A stretch of 64,000 nucleotides of DNA. It comes from Aphanomyces cochlioides (lineage: Eukaryota > Oomycota > Saprolegniomycetes > Saprolegniales > Verrucalvaceae). Positions 1-9,748 of this stretch are shown here, one piece after another (within the stretch, counting starts at the first letter, position 1; each line of letters begins with the position of its first letter). The stretch lies in contig JAHQRK010000013.1 of NCBI GenBank assembly GCA_019828595.1, positions 961,501-1,025,500 on the forward strand. Direction: 5' to 3'. Made by a program: the position numbers and the translations under genes. Under the pieces are notes generated by a model. It had not been told where the DNA came from, ran no database searches, and saw only the letters and a list, made by a program, of their open reading frames with translations.

Positions 1-1123
1 GCGTCGTTTGGCCAATTCGAGTACATCCGACGGTATGTCAACGTGTGCAACCTGCTGCAGCCATGTCAAGAGGTCCATGTTGCCTTTAAGAGCTGGCAGT
101 GCCAGCGCGGCTGGGTCCAATCCGTCAAACACGGCAGGATATTTGCTGTGGATCCATCGGAGAGCCGGAAATTGACCACGACGGACCGACTTGTATGTCA
201 ACATTGAACACCATGGGACTTGAAAGCGATCTAGGAGAAGTTCCATGACGTCAATTTGATCGCGAACGGCAGCTCGTTTCAAAAAGGCTGCGGGGTCGAT
301 CTCGCTTCGATTCACACAGAGCCACTCGATCATTGTCTTGGCTTTCTCACTCGACACCGAGGAATCCAACGACGTCGAGTCGCAGCCCTCTGTGCGGTGA
401 ATGTGTAGCCATTGGACGACGGGGAGATGTCCAAATCGAATCGCGCTTTGCATGGCCTGCTCTGTGCATCCATGGCCATTGTGATGCAACCACTGGACGA
501 CTTCCAGATGGCCATTGAGGCCTGCATTGTCCATCGCCAAGGTCGTGCAGCCTTCCGTTCTGTTGGCATGGAGCCACTTGAGGACCTCCAGGTGGCCGTA
601 CTTGGCAGCTCCATCCATCGCTTTCGTCGTGCATCCTTCCTTTCGATGGAGATGGAGAAATTTCACAATATTCAAATGTCCAGCTTTCGCCGCCAAGTCC
701 ATCGCCAACGCCGTACACCCAGGATGATGCAAGTCGTGCAGATAGATGAGAGCGTCGAAACAGCCACTGAACGCTCCAAGAATGAGTAGTTTCCTCGAGC
801 ATAAGAGCAGGTCGAACTTGGCATGGAGGAGTTGGAGCAACGCGACGTCGTTGGTCGAAATGGCAGCAACGATGAGATTATATAGTCGTCACCATCTTTG
901 GAAGGTGACGGACCAGTTGATCGAGATGGGACGTTCCATGCTCGGCATAATACGCATCCAGCTTGGTCTGGAGCATCGAAATCCATGCTTTGAATGCTCT
1001 GGCGTCGGATGGAATCGGTCGAATGTTCACAAACGGCTGCATGGCACGATATGTTCCATGTTGAAACGAACTGATTGTCCGCCAGACTTCAGGGAGGACG
1101 AGCACCGCGGCAATCGCGGCCAT
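1..1123 (-). pseudogene. Ankyrin-repeat protein, partial, one frameshift
   Basis: This is a minus-strand ankyrin gene that continues past the left window edge. I start it at the ATG at 1123; the longer frame starting at 1171 opens with TTG. The N-terminus matches the neighbouring gene at 1777-2679 in pattern (an LPEVW segment, a second segment with the pattern RAFKAW, then HLPKM). At about 877-884 the frame hits TAA, and the family-like sequence resumes one base out of register (LIVAAISTNDVALLQLLHA) and stays open to base 1. Downstream are at least five ankyrin units with the motif GHLEVVQWLH and EGCT..AMD. Ankyrin repeats mediate protein binding; no catalytic domain is seen. It is either a recent pseudogene or carries a single-base sequence error, since everything after the shift is well preserved. 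A short intron at the break was considered, but no clean GT-AG pair fits. Confidence 0.75.
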
Positions 1124-1776
1124 TCCGCAAATTTCAAGTGAGATCTCGTCAACTCGGGTGAAATTGATCAATAAAGTGTTCAGTGTCGTCGCTGGAATGT
1201 CCGAAACATTCGATAATTTTGCGTCCGTCCTACTGTTGTCGTTATGGGTGTCATTTGTTCAAAACTGCACTTTTGACATGTCAACTTCGTGTCGCGAGTC
1301 TCCAATGACTGAATTGCCTACGAGGACAGAGAGAAGATGCTCTTTCTGCACGCTCACATGGCATCTTTGATAAGGAAAGCAGTGCCATCCTTGGAAATAT
1401 GCTAATGTTACAATCGTGCGATATTCATCAACTCGTGGAAGTGACAAAGCGTTCATATGTCATTACGCATCTGGTCGATTGCTTGTCAAAGTCGGTGGAA
1501 TCTGTGACGCACAAAAGTGTAGATCGATAATTGCTCCAGGATCCTCCCATGGAAGGCTCGCCTCGCGCTCATGATGTAATGAAAAGTCGATATAGGCTAG
1601 CGACAGCACGTTTGAGCGTCGATTCTCGTCAAACTTTGTTGCAATGAGCGATTTTGCGATCGTCTCGGATGGTCTTTGATGAATTGCTCTGTCCACCACA
1701 GTAAGCGCGATAATCATTCAGCGACTTCACGACTCTTTTATTGAGTGACGACGTTCATCACAGCGAGCGAGAAAAC
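1124..1776. other. Intergenic region between two ankyrin genes
   Basis: I see no supported gene. A minus-strand ATG frame of 84 codons at 1463-1717 lacks any recognisable domain and probably arose by chance. Confidence 0.5.
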
Positions 1777-2679
1777 TCACAATGAAACTTGAAAATGGCC
1801 GTGAAGAAGATCGACAATGTGCAATTGGCCACTTTGTCTTGCTGCTTCCAACGCAAGGACAGGATCGCATTCTTTTCGGTTGACATACAACCAAGCGACC
1901 ATTTGAGCGTCGCCTTTCGCTGCCGCAATGCTCATACTATGTGCAAGACAACCTTCGTTTCGATGCTGGTGGAGCCACTGGACAACCTCGAGATGGCCGT
2001 TGGTGATTGCTCGATGCATGGCATCTGACGTACAGCCTTTGTGTCGATGGTAATGGAGCCACTGAACGACTTCTAGATGACCATTCCCAGCAGCTTTATC
2101 CATTGCCCGCGTTGTACAGCCTTCTGTACGATGGACATGGAGCCATTTGAGCACTTCAAGGTGACCAAACGTCGCAGCACAGTCCATGGCGCTCGTATCG
2201 CAGCCTTCAGTGCGGTTTTCGTGCAAGAAAATGACGACATCCAGGTAACCATACCGAGCGGCGAGGTTCATACCATATATGCTGCATCCTGCGTGCCCAA
2301 TGTCGTGGAGAGATCGCAAAACGTCGAGATGACCTCTTGACGCAGCGAGATTCAAAAGTCGGTTCTTGCATTTACGAAGATCGTACGCGGCATGGAGACG
2401 CTGGAGCAGCGGCAAGTCATTGGAATAGACCGCGTGGAGGATAATCACATGACGCATTCGTGGTACGCACGCGATCAAACGATCGAGACGACTCGTTCCA
2501 AACTTGTCATACCAAGATGTCCAGGTTTCGTGAACGAGAGCAGCCCAGGCGTCATACTGTCCGTGGTGCTTGGGGAGCCTCGGCAGACGAACAAAAGGAA
2601 CAAAGTCAAAGTAATTCCCGTCCTGGTAAGACGCGACAAGCTGCCATATCTCTGGCAGGAACAACGTCGACCATGTCAT
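1777..2679 (-). CDS. Ankyrin-repeat protein (WLH type)
   Basis: This is an uninterrupted single-exon frame of about 300 codons. The upstream open codons begin with TTG at 2697, so the first ATG at 2679 (protein MTWSTLFLPEIW...) is chosen. The first 85 residues form a leader shared with the gene to the left (LPEIW, then RLDRLIACVPRM). From about residue 100 onward come seven to eight ankyrin units of about 33 residues built around GHLEV(L/V)(K/Q)WLH and EGCT..AMD.A. Large families of such intracellular ankyrin proteins are known in Saprolegniales and their partners are mostly unknown. The gene sits 5' to a transposon remnant and a gypsy insertion, so its upstream control region may be disturbed. 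No signal peptide or membrane segment is visible. Confidence 0.85.
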   Translation of the reverse strand: MTWSTLFLPEIWQLVASYQDGNYFDFVPFVRLPRLPKHHGQYDAWAALVHETWTSWYDKFGTSRLDRLIACVPRMRHVIILHAVYSNDLPLLQRLHAAYDLRKCKNRLLNLAASRGHLDVLRSLHDIGHAGCSIYGMNLAARYGYLDVVIFLHENRTEGCDTSAMDCAATFGHLEVLKWLHVHRTEGCTTRAMDKAAGNGHLEVVQWLHYHRHKGCTSDAMHRAITNGHLEVVQWLHQHRNEGCLAHSMSIAAAKGDAQMVAWLYVNRKECDPVLALEAARQSGQLHIVDLLHGHFQVSL

Positions 2680-2968
2680 TTGTCGTGGAATTTCCAAGTC
2701 ATTCCATGCTATCAGATAGAATATTCACTTTATAACCTAATATTTACTGAAATTTCATCTCTTACTCAGTATACTTTTGCTAAGGGCGGGTCTGGATGCC
2801 CATCAATTTTTTTATTCCATAAAACTGAAATGACATTTTGCAAAAATTTTCCAAAGTTCCAAATTCACAATTTAAAATGGAATACCTCATACAGTGTAGT
2901 TGGAGAATTTGTTATTTGTCTGGATGCCACAACTTGAGGCCCAAAAGAAACTTCAACATTACCGGTAC
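2680..2968. repeat. DNA-transposon-like remnant left of the gypsy element
   Basis: This AT-rich DNA contains the motif GTCTGGATGCC at 2790-2800 and 2918-2928. The reverse complement (GGCATCCAGAC) occurs on the far side of the gypsy element at 10041-10051 and 10121-10131. The gypsy element therefore appears to have inserted into an older, inverted-repeat-bounded element. No coding potential was seen. Confidence 0.5.
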
Positions 2969-3232
2969 TGTAACCGTGTACACGCGCAGGAGGAAGGCTT
3001 AGGAAGCAGAGAGAAAGATGAAAAGTGAATTAGCTTTATCCTGCCTAAAGCTAATGAATGCAGAGTCGAACAGGGCTTGTGAGCCAGTGAATATGAATGG
3101 CCTAAAAGGCATCGAGCCAAAGGAATGGCAGAGAGCACAGAGTGCTTCACATGCAGGAAATACAGATGACATGCTCCCAGCAGGCAATGTCATGCCAAGG
3201 GTCAAAGAGCAAGTAACCGGAGTGTCCGGTTA
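2969..3232 (-). repeat. 3' LTR of the gypsy element
   Basis: This 264-bp direct repeat matches 9485-9748 base for base by eye. On the plus strand it starts TGTAACCG and ends CCGGTTA. In this copy the next two bases (CA) complete the mirror of TGTAACCG, while the outer copy lacks them. That is consistent with two terminal bases lost at integration from the outer end of the 5' LTR. The flank GTAC is at 2965-2968. Confidence 0.95.
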
Positions 3233-3273
3233 CACCTCCCCACACTCAAAACAAAGCACAGCGAGCTTTCAAA

Positions 3274-3534
3274 ATGGGAACGCAGGGATCACGTGAGAGG
3301 GAGACAGGTCAGCCAGGTATGGCAGTTGGAACGAGGGGCTTCGAAACGGCTCAACAGCCAAAACGGAAGAAACGTGCAAGCGGCACGGAGTTGGCAATGA
3401 ACTTCATTGAGGAAGGCGAGGTGGACTACGAGAGTACACCAGAGGACGAACGTGCGCAAAGAAGAACGGATCGCAAAAGAGCGACAAACGGCAAAAGTGC
3501 AAGCGCACCAAGAAACAAAGCAGGGCGATACTGA
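3274..3534 (+). CDS. Antisense gypsy gene, first segment
   Basis: This is a plus-strand frame starting with ATG at 3274, just inside the 3' LTR and antisense to pol. It encodes a basic stretch (QPKRKKR) followed by an acidic one (EEGEVDYE). It overlaps in another register the long open frame that begins after the stop at 3398-3400. The two must be joined to give a protein with an ATG. Either there is one extra base between about 3434 and 3530, or a weak 46-nt GT-AG intron (3434-3479) is used, which would place the frames in register. I cannot decide between these. The charge pattern across the junction reads as one disordered, lysine/glutamate-rich N-terminal region. Confidence 0.45.
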   Translation: MGTQGSRERETGQPGMAVGTRGFETAQQPKRKKRASGTELAMNFIEEGEVDYESTPEDERAQRRTDRKRATNGKSASAPRNKAGRY

Positions 3535-4951
3535 GCCAGAACCAGAGGCAAATGTGGACACCGAGGAAGAAGAGGATGCCAAACCCGCCGTACAAAAGGT
3601 CAAGATCGAACAAGTTGTTCTGCCAGCGTCTCGTGACAGTCCTGTCGACAAACAAACAAGATGGACGCCGCTACCAAGCGCAGGAGACATATATGTCGAC
3701 GACCAAGACAAGCCAGTCAAGCATATTGCAGAGTCAAGATTCGCGTCGAAGGCACGCGAGATGCACAGTACAGAGGTGATCTTCACCAGCGATCCAAGGT
3801 GGATGATCAATGCTAACAGCAGCGATCTGGCGTCAGAAAACTTGCACTATCCAAGTTCAGTGGGTCATGCCATGACCGTGCAAGAACACCAATTCGTCCA
3901 CAGCCAGCTTGGCATTTGGGAAGCGCAGGTCGCCAAAAGCAAATTTTGCAAATGTATCCGATACTTGTGGGACCTGTGCCAAGCGAGCGGATGCGCTGTT
4001 ACGATGCAGTCCAAGTGGAAAAAGGATCAAAGGACCAGCATTGCTGAAGGAAAGGCATGGCCTTATGTTCCATTGGCAACTCTGCCAGGTGAAAGTGTTG
4101 AGGAATATCCCATGTGCTTCGCGCTGTCGTACTTGAACCCGCGCAAGGTTAATGACAATGTCGAGCCTCGATCTCCGCCAGAAACTGTGCCACAGTGGAC
4201 AAATCGACTTGCGAATTTCGCGGAGCATCGCTGGCGTATGATTGCGAACGCGCAACATGGTTCAAGCTTTCGGCGTGTGGAGAAGTCTTCCGTCGCGAAT
4301 GTCGTCGTAATGATTCGTAAGCTGCAAGCTCCAGTGGTAAGGTTTCTCGAGCTTCTCTAGCTGATATCCATGTAGGCTCCGTATCGGCCGTTGCCGTCGC
4401 TGGAGGTGGATGAAGACGGTATTCCAATCCGTTCTGAGAATAGCGCCGGCCTACTAGGCGGGGAGCGGAAGCGGGGTCGTTCGCAAGTTGCGATGGATCG
4501 TTCCCAACGATCTCGAGTGGAGCATCCAGGCTACGTTTTGCCGAGCGGTGCGGCTCCGAATGCTCCTGCGGCATATGGATATGTCCATGTTGGACCAAGT
4601 CGTGTGGCACGATCGCCAAGTCGTGGTCGATCGGTGGATCGACAGCCATATCCTCGGACTCCTCCGGCAGCGGCTGCAGAACCTCTTGAGGTCGCACATC
4701 TGCGAACGGATTTGCGCGTTGTGGAGTTGGAACTCCGAGTTCGTGAGTTGACGGATGAGATTCATCGGCTTCGGAGAGATCAAAACGAGTATCCGTCCGT
4801 TCGTGGGCTGGAGGATTATCTCCATGACTGGCAGTCGATGAAGCGGTCTTTTGCTGATATGCAGAATCATATTCGACGTTTGTGGGACTGGATGAAGAGC
4901 GAGCAGGCGAGAGGTCGCCACGATCAGGCGTATCAGGTAAATACCTCTTGA
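3401..4951 (+). CDS. Antisense gypsy gene, spliced body (coiled-coil protein)
   Basis: Exon B is open from 3401 to 4336 and exon C from 4376 to 4951. Between them lies GTAAGG...CATGTAG, a 39-nt GT-AG intron (4337-4375). Removing it joins codons in phase 0 (..KLQAPV/APYRPLPSLEV..), whereas reading through stops after seven codons. 39 nt is also the length of the first intron of the thioesterase gene at 20859. Exon B encodes an acidic/lysine-rich start and a compact middle (YLWDLC, then RLANFAEHRWRMIANAQHG). Exon C encodes a low-complexity R/S/P stretch and then a clear coiled coil (ELELRVRELTDEIHRLRRD and more). Exon C overlaps the sense chromodomain-linker frame (4149-5291). No known enzyme domain is recognised. 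Antisense ORFs at this position are known in some plant gypsy elements; their function is unknown. Confidence 0.6.
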
Positions 4952-5291
4952 TCTTGCCAACATAGAATGTTGGATGGATTTGCCATTCAGTTGGAAGCTC
5001 CAACTTGTATGCAGTGTTGCTGATCTTCTTTGTGATAGGGAACGGGCCAAGCCAAGGTGGCTGCAATTTTGGGTTTCCTAGCGCCGTCTTGGGCACTGCC
5101 GATGCACGTAGTAGGACTAAGTCGCCGACTGAATAAACATTTTGTTTCCACGACTTGTCTTGTTGGCTTGCAAAGCCTGCTTTTCTTGAGCTGATGCGAG
5201 ATTCTCGCGGACATGGAGGAGTAGGGACTTCCTGGATTCGATAAAGTGTTTTACACTGGCGATTGTGCGTGCAGGGATAGATCCCCCCCAC
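4149..5291 (-). pseudogene. Gypsy integrase C-terminus with chromodomain-like tail
   Basis: The useful part of this frame begins near 5150 with VGDLVLLRA and LQPPWLGPFPI, the SH3-like integrase C-terminal fold, followed by HPTFYVGKIKRYLPD. A long proline/serine/aspartate-rich linker follows. Near the end a chromodomain-like block is readable (LVGRRYSQNGLEYRLH...TWISAREARE...LAAYE), weaker than a canonical chromodomain. Chromodomains at this site steer integration to modified histones in chromoviruses. The frame is separated from the catalytic integrase by two frameshifts: near 5285, in a run of six G on the minus strand, and near 5130. It overlaps the antisense exon C. Confidence 0.75.
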
Positions 5292-6228
5292 TTAAACGTG
5301 TAGCATCCACATTGATCGGAAGGCGCGGGTGCCGTAGATGTAGGACATAGAAAGGGGTATGACCCGTTGAGGCTTGAACAGACTTGTTGTACGCAAAGAC
5401 AACATGGGAGAGCATCGCGCTCCATGTGCGCGGCTTGGATTGAGTGTAACTGCGAAGAACATCTTCGATAACGCGATTAGCGCGTTCAGACTGACCGTCA
5501 GTTTCAGGGTGGTCCGACGTGGACATGTCAAGGGTGGTGCCACAGAGCGCAAACAGCGCGGACCAGAATTTCGATGTAAAGCGAGGATCGCGGTCTGAAA
5601 CGATAGAGGCTGGAAGCCCGAAGCGACAGAAAACATGGTCAAAGTAAAGTTGAGCCGACTCTTCGGCGGTAATGGTGTCGCGGCATGCGACTGAAATCAA
5701 ATATTTGGACAACCTGTCAACACAAGTCCAAATGCCGGTGCGACCGTGCTTGTCGCGTGGTAAGCCAAAGATAAAATCCATGCTGACCGAGGAGAAGACC
5801 TCGTCAGGTATTGGTAAAGGTGCCAAAGGGGCACGAGTGGCTGGGGAAGCCTTGACGAGTTGGCAGACGTCACAATGCGCTACATAGCGCGATACGGCCT
5901 TGAATAGGCGGGGCCACCAGAATTGCCGTGCTACGGTAAGATAAGTCTTGTCGCGTCCAAAATGTCCTGCTGTTTGGGCGGCATGACAATCATGCAAAAT
6001 GTCACGGCGAAGGGCTTCATCTGCCGGAATGGCAAGGCGGTGTGGGCTGGAAGCCATCGTGTAATACACCAAGCCATCATGGACAGAAAAATTCTTGAGC
6101 GAGGATCGCTTCGGCGAAGCAGTGGAATCACATAACAGAGATAAAATCTCAGAAAGCCATTTGTCGGATGTGTAGGACACACGCACACGGTCGTGGAGAT
6201 TCGAGTGCACGTGTGATACATGGTTCAA
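5251..6228 (-). pseudogene. Gypsy integrase, catalytic part
   Basis: The zinc-binding HHCC module is present (HDCHAAQTAGHFGRDKTY then HCDVC). The catalytic triad is also present: D in SMDFIFGLP, D in VSDRDPRFTS, and E in DGQSERANRVIEDVL. The order and spacing are those of gypsy integrases, which insert the element's cDNA into chromosomes. The frame begins after a frameshift that separates it from RNase H (near 6320) and ends at a frameshift near 5285. The catalytic core is intact in sequence but cannot be translated as part of one polyprotein. Confidence 0.85.
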
Positions 6229-6301
6229 GCTTGTGACGTCTGATGTCGATGGACGACGGAAAAGAGCATCCGCAAGGACGTTTTGACGTCCAGGTTTGTA
6301 T

Positions 6302-6757
6302 TCAACTGTGAAGTTGAACTAACCAGCGAGCCATGCGTTGGCTAATATGAGGAGACTTGACGGCTGTGCGTAAAGATGCATGGTCTGTGTAGACCACGAA
6401 AGGCTTGCTACCTAGGAGGTAGATTCGAAACTTCGTGAGGGCGTATTTCATAGCTAGTAGCTCCAAGTCGTGGACAGGGTAGGCTTTTGCAGCCTTTTGG
6501 AGCTGGCGGGATTGATAGGACACAGGTCGGTCGCGACCATCCTCCCCCACTTGCAGGAGGCAGCAGCCTATAGCCTTGACAGAGGCATCACAAACGACCG
6601 AGAAGGGTCGAGAAAAGTCGGGTAGCGCCAGGACAGGTGCAGACACTAAGCTGTCTTTCACCGCGTTGAACGCGTCGTGGCATTCTTGGGTCCAATCCGA
6701 AGGGGCGTCTTTGGCAAGTAAGGCCGATAAAGGTTGTGCCAGCGAGGCAAAATTTGC
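6302..6757 (-). pseudogene. Gypsy RNase H domain
   Basis: This is in the same frame as RT, directly after the TAG at 6758-6760. It starts with the RT-connection sequence ending in FNAVKDSLVSAPVLALPDFSRPF, and the RNase H motif CDASVKAIGCCLLQ supplies the first catalytic D. It goes on through LELLAMKYALTKFR and VVYTDHASL (E and D of the active site) and stops in frame at 6302. The expected continuation (FTVEYKPGRQNVLADAL) is one base out of register just beyond. RNase H removes the RNA template during reverse transcription. Confidence 0.85.
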
Positions 6758-8737
6758 CTAGAACTTGTGTAGATACGTGGCTAGACCAAGCCAACTGCGC
6801 AACTCAGTTTGAGTAGACGGAACGGGCCAGTCGCGAATGGTTTGGACCTTTGCAGGGTCAGCGCGACAACCATTGATGCCAACAACGTCACCCAGAACAG
6901 GAATTTCCTCGACACCAAACATACATTTGGCCAAGTTGGCATAGAGACCATTGTCCCGCAGGACGGCAAGGACTTGACGGAGATGATCACGATGGACCTC
7001 AAGGTCGGAGCGGGCAGTCGTGCGACGACTATGGATATAAATATCGTCGAAATAAGAGGGAGCAAAGGCTCGCAAAGGGCGAACTTTCGACGTCACCATG
7101 CGGTTGTACGTTGCTGGCGCATTTGAAAGGCCTTGTGGCATAACGAGCCATTCCCAGAGCATGCCACTCGGAGTGGAGACAGCGGTCTTAGGAATATCCT
7201 GTATACGCATCAGGATCTGGTAGAACCCATCGCGCAAATCGATCGTGGAAAAGAGGGTACTACCCGCCATGCTGTCAATGATGACATCCTTGCGCGGAAT
7301 CGGCGTTTGCGCCGGTATCGTGGCTTGATTCAACTTGTTGAAGGCGTGAACGATACGCCAGCCACCGTTGGGTTTCTTGACACAAAATGTCGGACTTGAG
7401 TGCGGCGAGTTGCTCTCGCGCACATGGCATGCCTTCTTGCGGGCCGCAAAGAATGAGTCGATGAACTCGGCCTGATCACGTGGCAATGGCCACTGGCGTG
7501 TAACGCAATACTTGGTCCCCGGGACCAAGTCAATCTCATGGCGGATGCCTTTGTCGCTAGGCAGGGCCGCTGGAACCTCGTCAGGGAATACATCCTTGTA
7601 CTCCATCAATATGTCGTAGAACGGGCTAGTCTTGAGAGACTCCCATGTCGTTCGTGCTCGCTTGTCAGCATCGTCAAGGACATCCTTGTCCATCGTGGAT
7701 GTCGTGTGGAGGGTTCCATCTTCTTCTACGCAGATAACCGCGATACTCAGCGGTTCTTGGGCATGCAGGAGTCGCGAAAGGGAGCGAAAGCTCATCTCCG
7801 GCAAAGCCACAATCTCATCTGCCCTGGTGGGCAGTTCTTCAAGGTCACAGGCTGACCGTATAAACTCATCAACCGACAACTTGTCGGGAACATCTTGCCT
7901 GTCTCGAGAGGGTGCACACTCTCGGAAATCGTACTCATCGATCGACTCTTCTTCGTGGTCGTCGGAAAACTCTTCGGCGATTCGTTGATCATTCGCCGGC
8001 AAACCTTCAGGTTCGTTTGAAGGTGTATCCAAAGCTGGAATAGCTTGTTCTTCTCGTGGATGGTCCACAATGCCATCGCGTGTCCGTGTTGACGAAGGGT
8101 CAATACAAACCACAGCTAGTTCATTACTCTGCGCTGGGTTGGGCACGTAGGAACGTGGAGATGGTGGCACCATCGTCTTCAGGCGCCAGTCAATAATGGG
8201 CTGATGGCGTTCGAGCCAACCCATTCCAAGGATCAAATCCCATCGGTCGTCAAGGTCCATAAGGAAGAATTCTTCTCTTGACGAAAAGTCACCAATCGAT
8301 ATTGGCAACGCGACAATTTGTCGTGGATTTGAAACAATCCGACCGTCTGCAAGTCGGATGCGTAGAGTGTCGTTAGGTTGAGCCTTGGACGTCGATACGC
8401 CTGTAGCTCGTGCAATAGTTGCGCGCCGCGCATAATTTTCAGATGCGCCACTGTCTATCAAGACACGGAGGGGGTCGCTGAATCCAGGAACAGGAAGCAG
8501 GTAGGAGAGCATTTGGTGATGCTCACCTAGGCGGCACAAAGTGCCAGGGGCTAGATCAATAGGTTCAGAGGGCGCGGTGTCGGACACCCATTGATCAACT
8601 TGCCCAGTAGGCCCGGCGCCTACTGGGTTGTGAAGTTTACCCGGCGACGCGGAGGCGTTCCAGGCGCACCATGCGCATTGAAAGCCTGTCGGCGGGGAGC
8701 AGTGCAGTTGCGGGAAATGTGTCCCGTACGCTGGCAA
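6758..8737 (-). pseudogene. Gypsy protease and reverse transcriptase
   Basis: The aspartic protease is seen as VLIDSGASENY and the downstream LILGMGWLERH. Reverse transcriptase follows: WRIVHAFNKLNQATIPAQTP, STIDLRDGFYQI, MPQGLSNAPATYNRMV, and the catalytic box YFDDIYIHS (FDD in place of the more usual YxDD), then LGDVVG. The frame lies at -1 relative to gag and overlaps the last 118 nt of gag, so it is probably expressed by frameshifting. No canonical slippery heptamer is obvious. It ends at a TAG (6758-6760) after RSWLGLATYLHKF, where relatives read on into the thumb/RNase H, so this is a nonsense mutation. Confidence 0.9.
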
Positions 8738-9411
8738 TTGTAACTACGCACATTGCGTCTTTGACTTGAGTTGGGACGTTGACGATCAAAGTTGCGAGTT
8801 TCGCGATTGTTTGTCGTGCCGATTTGGCTAATTTCCATGTCGTAAGCGTCATGATGACCCGCAAATGAAGCCGCAGATTGCGAGTAATGCTCGCCAAGGG
8901 CAATATTGAGTGCGTCAACCATATTCTCGGGCATTCGACGGAAGACTTCAAGTCGCGGAGGGCCATGGTTCAAACCATGCATGAAAACGTTGACGATCGC
9001 TCCTTCCGAGACTAGAGCCTTGTCAGGCAGGGAGAGCCAGTGGTATTCCAGCTTCTGGGCAAACTCGCTGATTGTCAGTTTGCCTTGAGTGGCCTTCAAA
9101 AGTTGATGCATGTGGCGCACAGCTGCGTCCTTTGGCAAATGAGTTGCCTTCATGAGAGTGATAAATTTTGGCAGAGTGTCCATCGCAGGGGCATCGCGCA
9201 TATAAGTGTTGACTGCCCAGGTGTGGGCTTTGCCAGTAAGGCATGATACAGCAAAAGCAACTTGCTTGGTTCCAGATTGAAAATCCATGGCTTCTATGGC
9301 CATCTTCACGCCAGCTTCCCAGACGAGAAGATTCTCGGAGGCTGAGCCTCCAAACTTGGGGGCATCGAGTCTCACTCGCCCTTCGCGGACAGGGCTGTCT
9401 TCATTGTTCAT
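8620..9411 (-). CDS. Gypsy Gag
   Basis: An intact 263-codon frame starts with ATG at 9411, about 75 nt inside the 5' LTR. The middle has the retrotransposon-gag pattern (LVWEAGVKMAIEAMDF, then AHTWAVNTYMRDAP, KLTISEFAQKLEYHW). The end holds a degenerate zinc knuckle, SYNCQRTGHISRNC, in which the first cysteine of CX2CX4HX4C is serine. The tail is basic (PRRRVNF). Gag forms the virus-like particle and packages RNA. Loss of the knuckle cysteine may weaken RNA binding. It is the only apparently intact sense gene of this copy. Confidence 0.88.
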   Translation of the reverse strand: MNNEDSPVREGRVRLDAPKFGGSASENLLVWEAGVKMAIEAMDFQSGTKQVAFAVSCLTGKAHTWAVNTYMRDAPAMDTLPKFITLMKATHLPKDAAVRHMHQLLKATQGKLTISEFAQKLEYHWLSLPDKALVSEGAIVNVFMHGLNHGPPRLEVFRRMPENMVDALNIALGEHYSQSAASFAGHHDAYDMEISQIGTTNNRETRNFDRQRPNSSQRRNVRSYNCQRTGHISRNCTAPRRQAFNAHGAPGTPPRRRVNFTTQ

Positions 9412-9484
9412 AGTAAACGTTGGAATCGTTGAGTTGTGACTTTTCCTTCTAGCAGGTCCTTGGACGAACTAGAGTGCTACCAAG

Positions 9485-9748
9485 TGTAACCGTGTACACG
9501 CGCAGGAGGAAGGCTTAGGAAGCAGAGAGAAAGATGAAAAGTGAATTAGCTTTATCCTGCCTAAAGCTAATGAATGCAGAGTCGAACAGGGCTTGTGAGC
9601 CAGTGAATATGAATGGCCTAAAAGGCATCGAGCCAAAGGAATGGCAGAGAGCACAGAGTGCTTCACATGCAGGAAATACAGATGACATGCTCCCAGCAGG
9701 CAATGTCATGCCAAGGGTCAAAGAGCAAGTAACCGGAGTGTCCGGTTA
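9485..9748 (-). repeat. 5' LTR of the gypsy element
   Basis: This is an identical partner of 2969-3232. The outer flank GTAC is at 9749-9752. On the minus strand it is followed by CTTGGTAGCACTCTAG, where a TGG-type primer-binding site starts two bases after the LTR. I could not match it to a particular tRNA, and the tRNA-Pro gene in this window does not fit it. Confidence 0.95.

Larger units (their letters stand above)
2969..9748 (-). mobile_element. Ty3/gypsy LTR retrotransposon with antisense gene
   Basis: On the minus strand the order is 5' LTR (9485-9748), gag (9411-8620), protease-RT (8737-6758), RNase H (6757-6302), integrase (6228-5251), integrase C-terminus with chromodomain-like end (about 5150-4149), a 1-kb region carrying a plus-strand gene, then the 3' LTR (2969-3232). 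This PR-RT-RH-IN order is the Ty3/gypsy order, and the chromo-like end suggests a chromovirus-related group. The LTRs look identical, and GTAC is present on both outer flanks as a 4-bp target duplication, so the insertion is young. Even so, pol carries a TAG at 6758-6760 and frameshifts near 6320, 5285 and 5130. The copy cannot make a full polyprotein and probably moved using enzymes supplied by an intact relative. A purine tract (GTGGGGAGG on the minus strand) abuts the 3' LTR. Confidence 0.95.

Noticed and set aside
3434..3479. A 46-nt intron joining the first two antisense segments
   Set aside because: It restores the frame, but the acceptor (GCAAAAG) has no pyrimidine tract; a single-base shift explains the data equally well, so it is mentioned only as an alternative.
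3289..3810. 173-codon minus-strand frame beyond the integrase
   Set aside because: Composition is that of a shadow of the antisense gene; the frame does not connect to pol.
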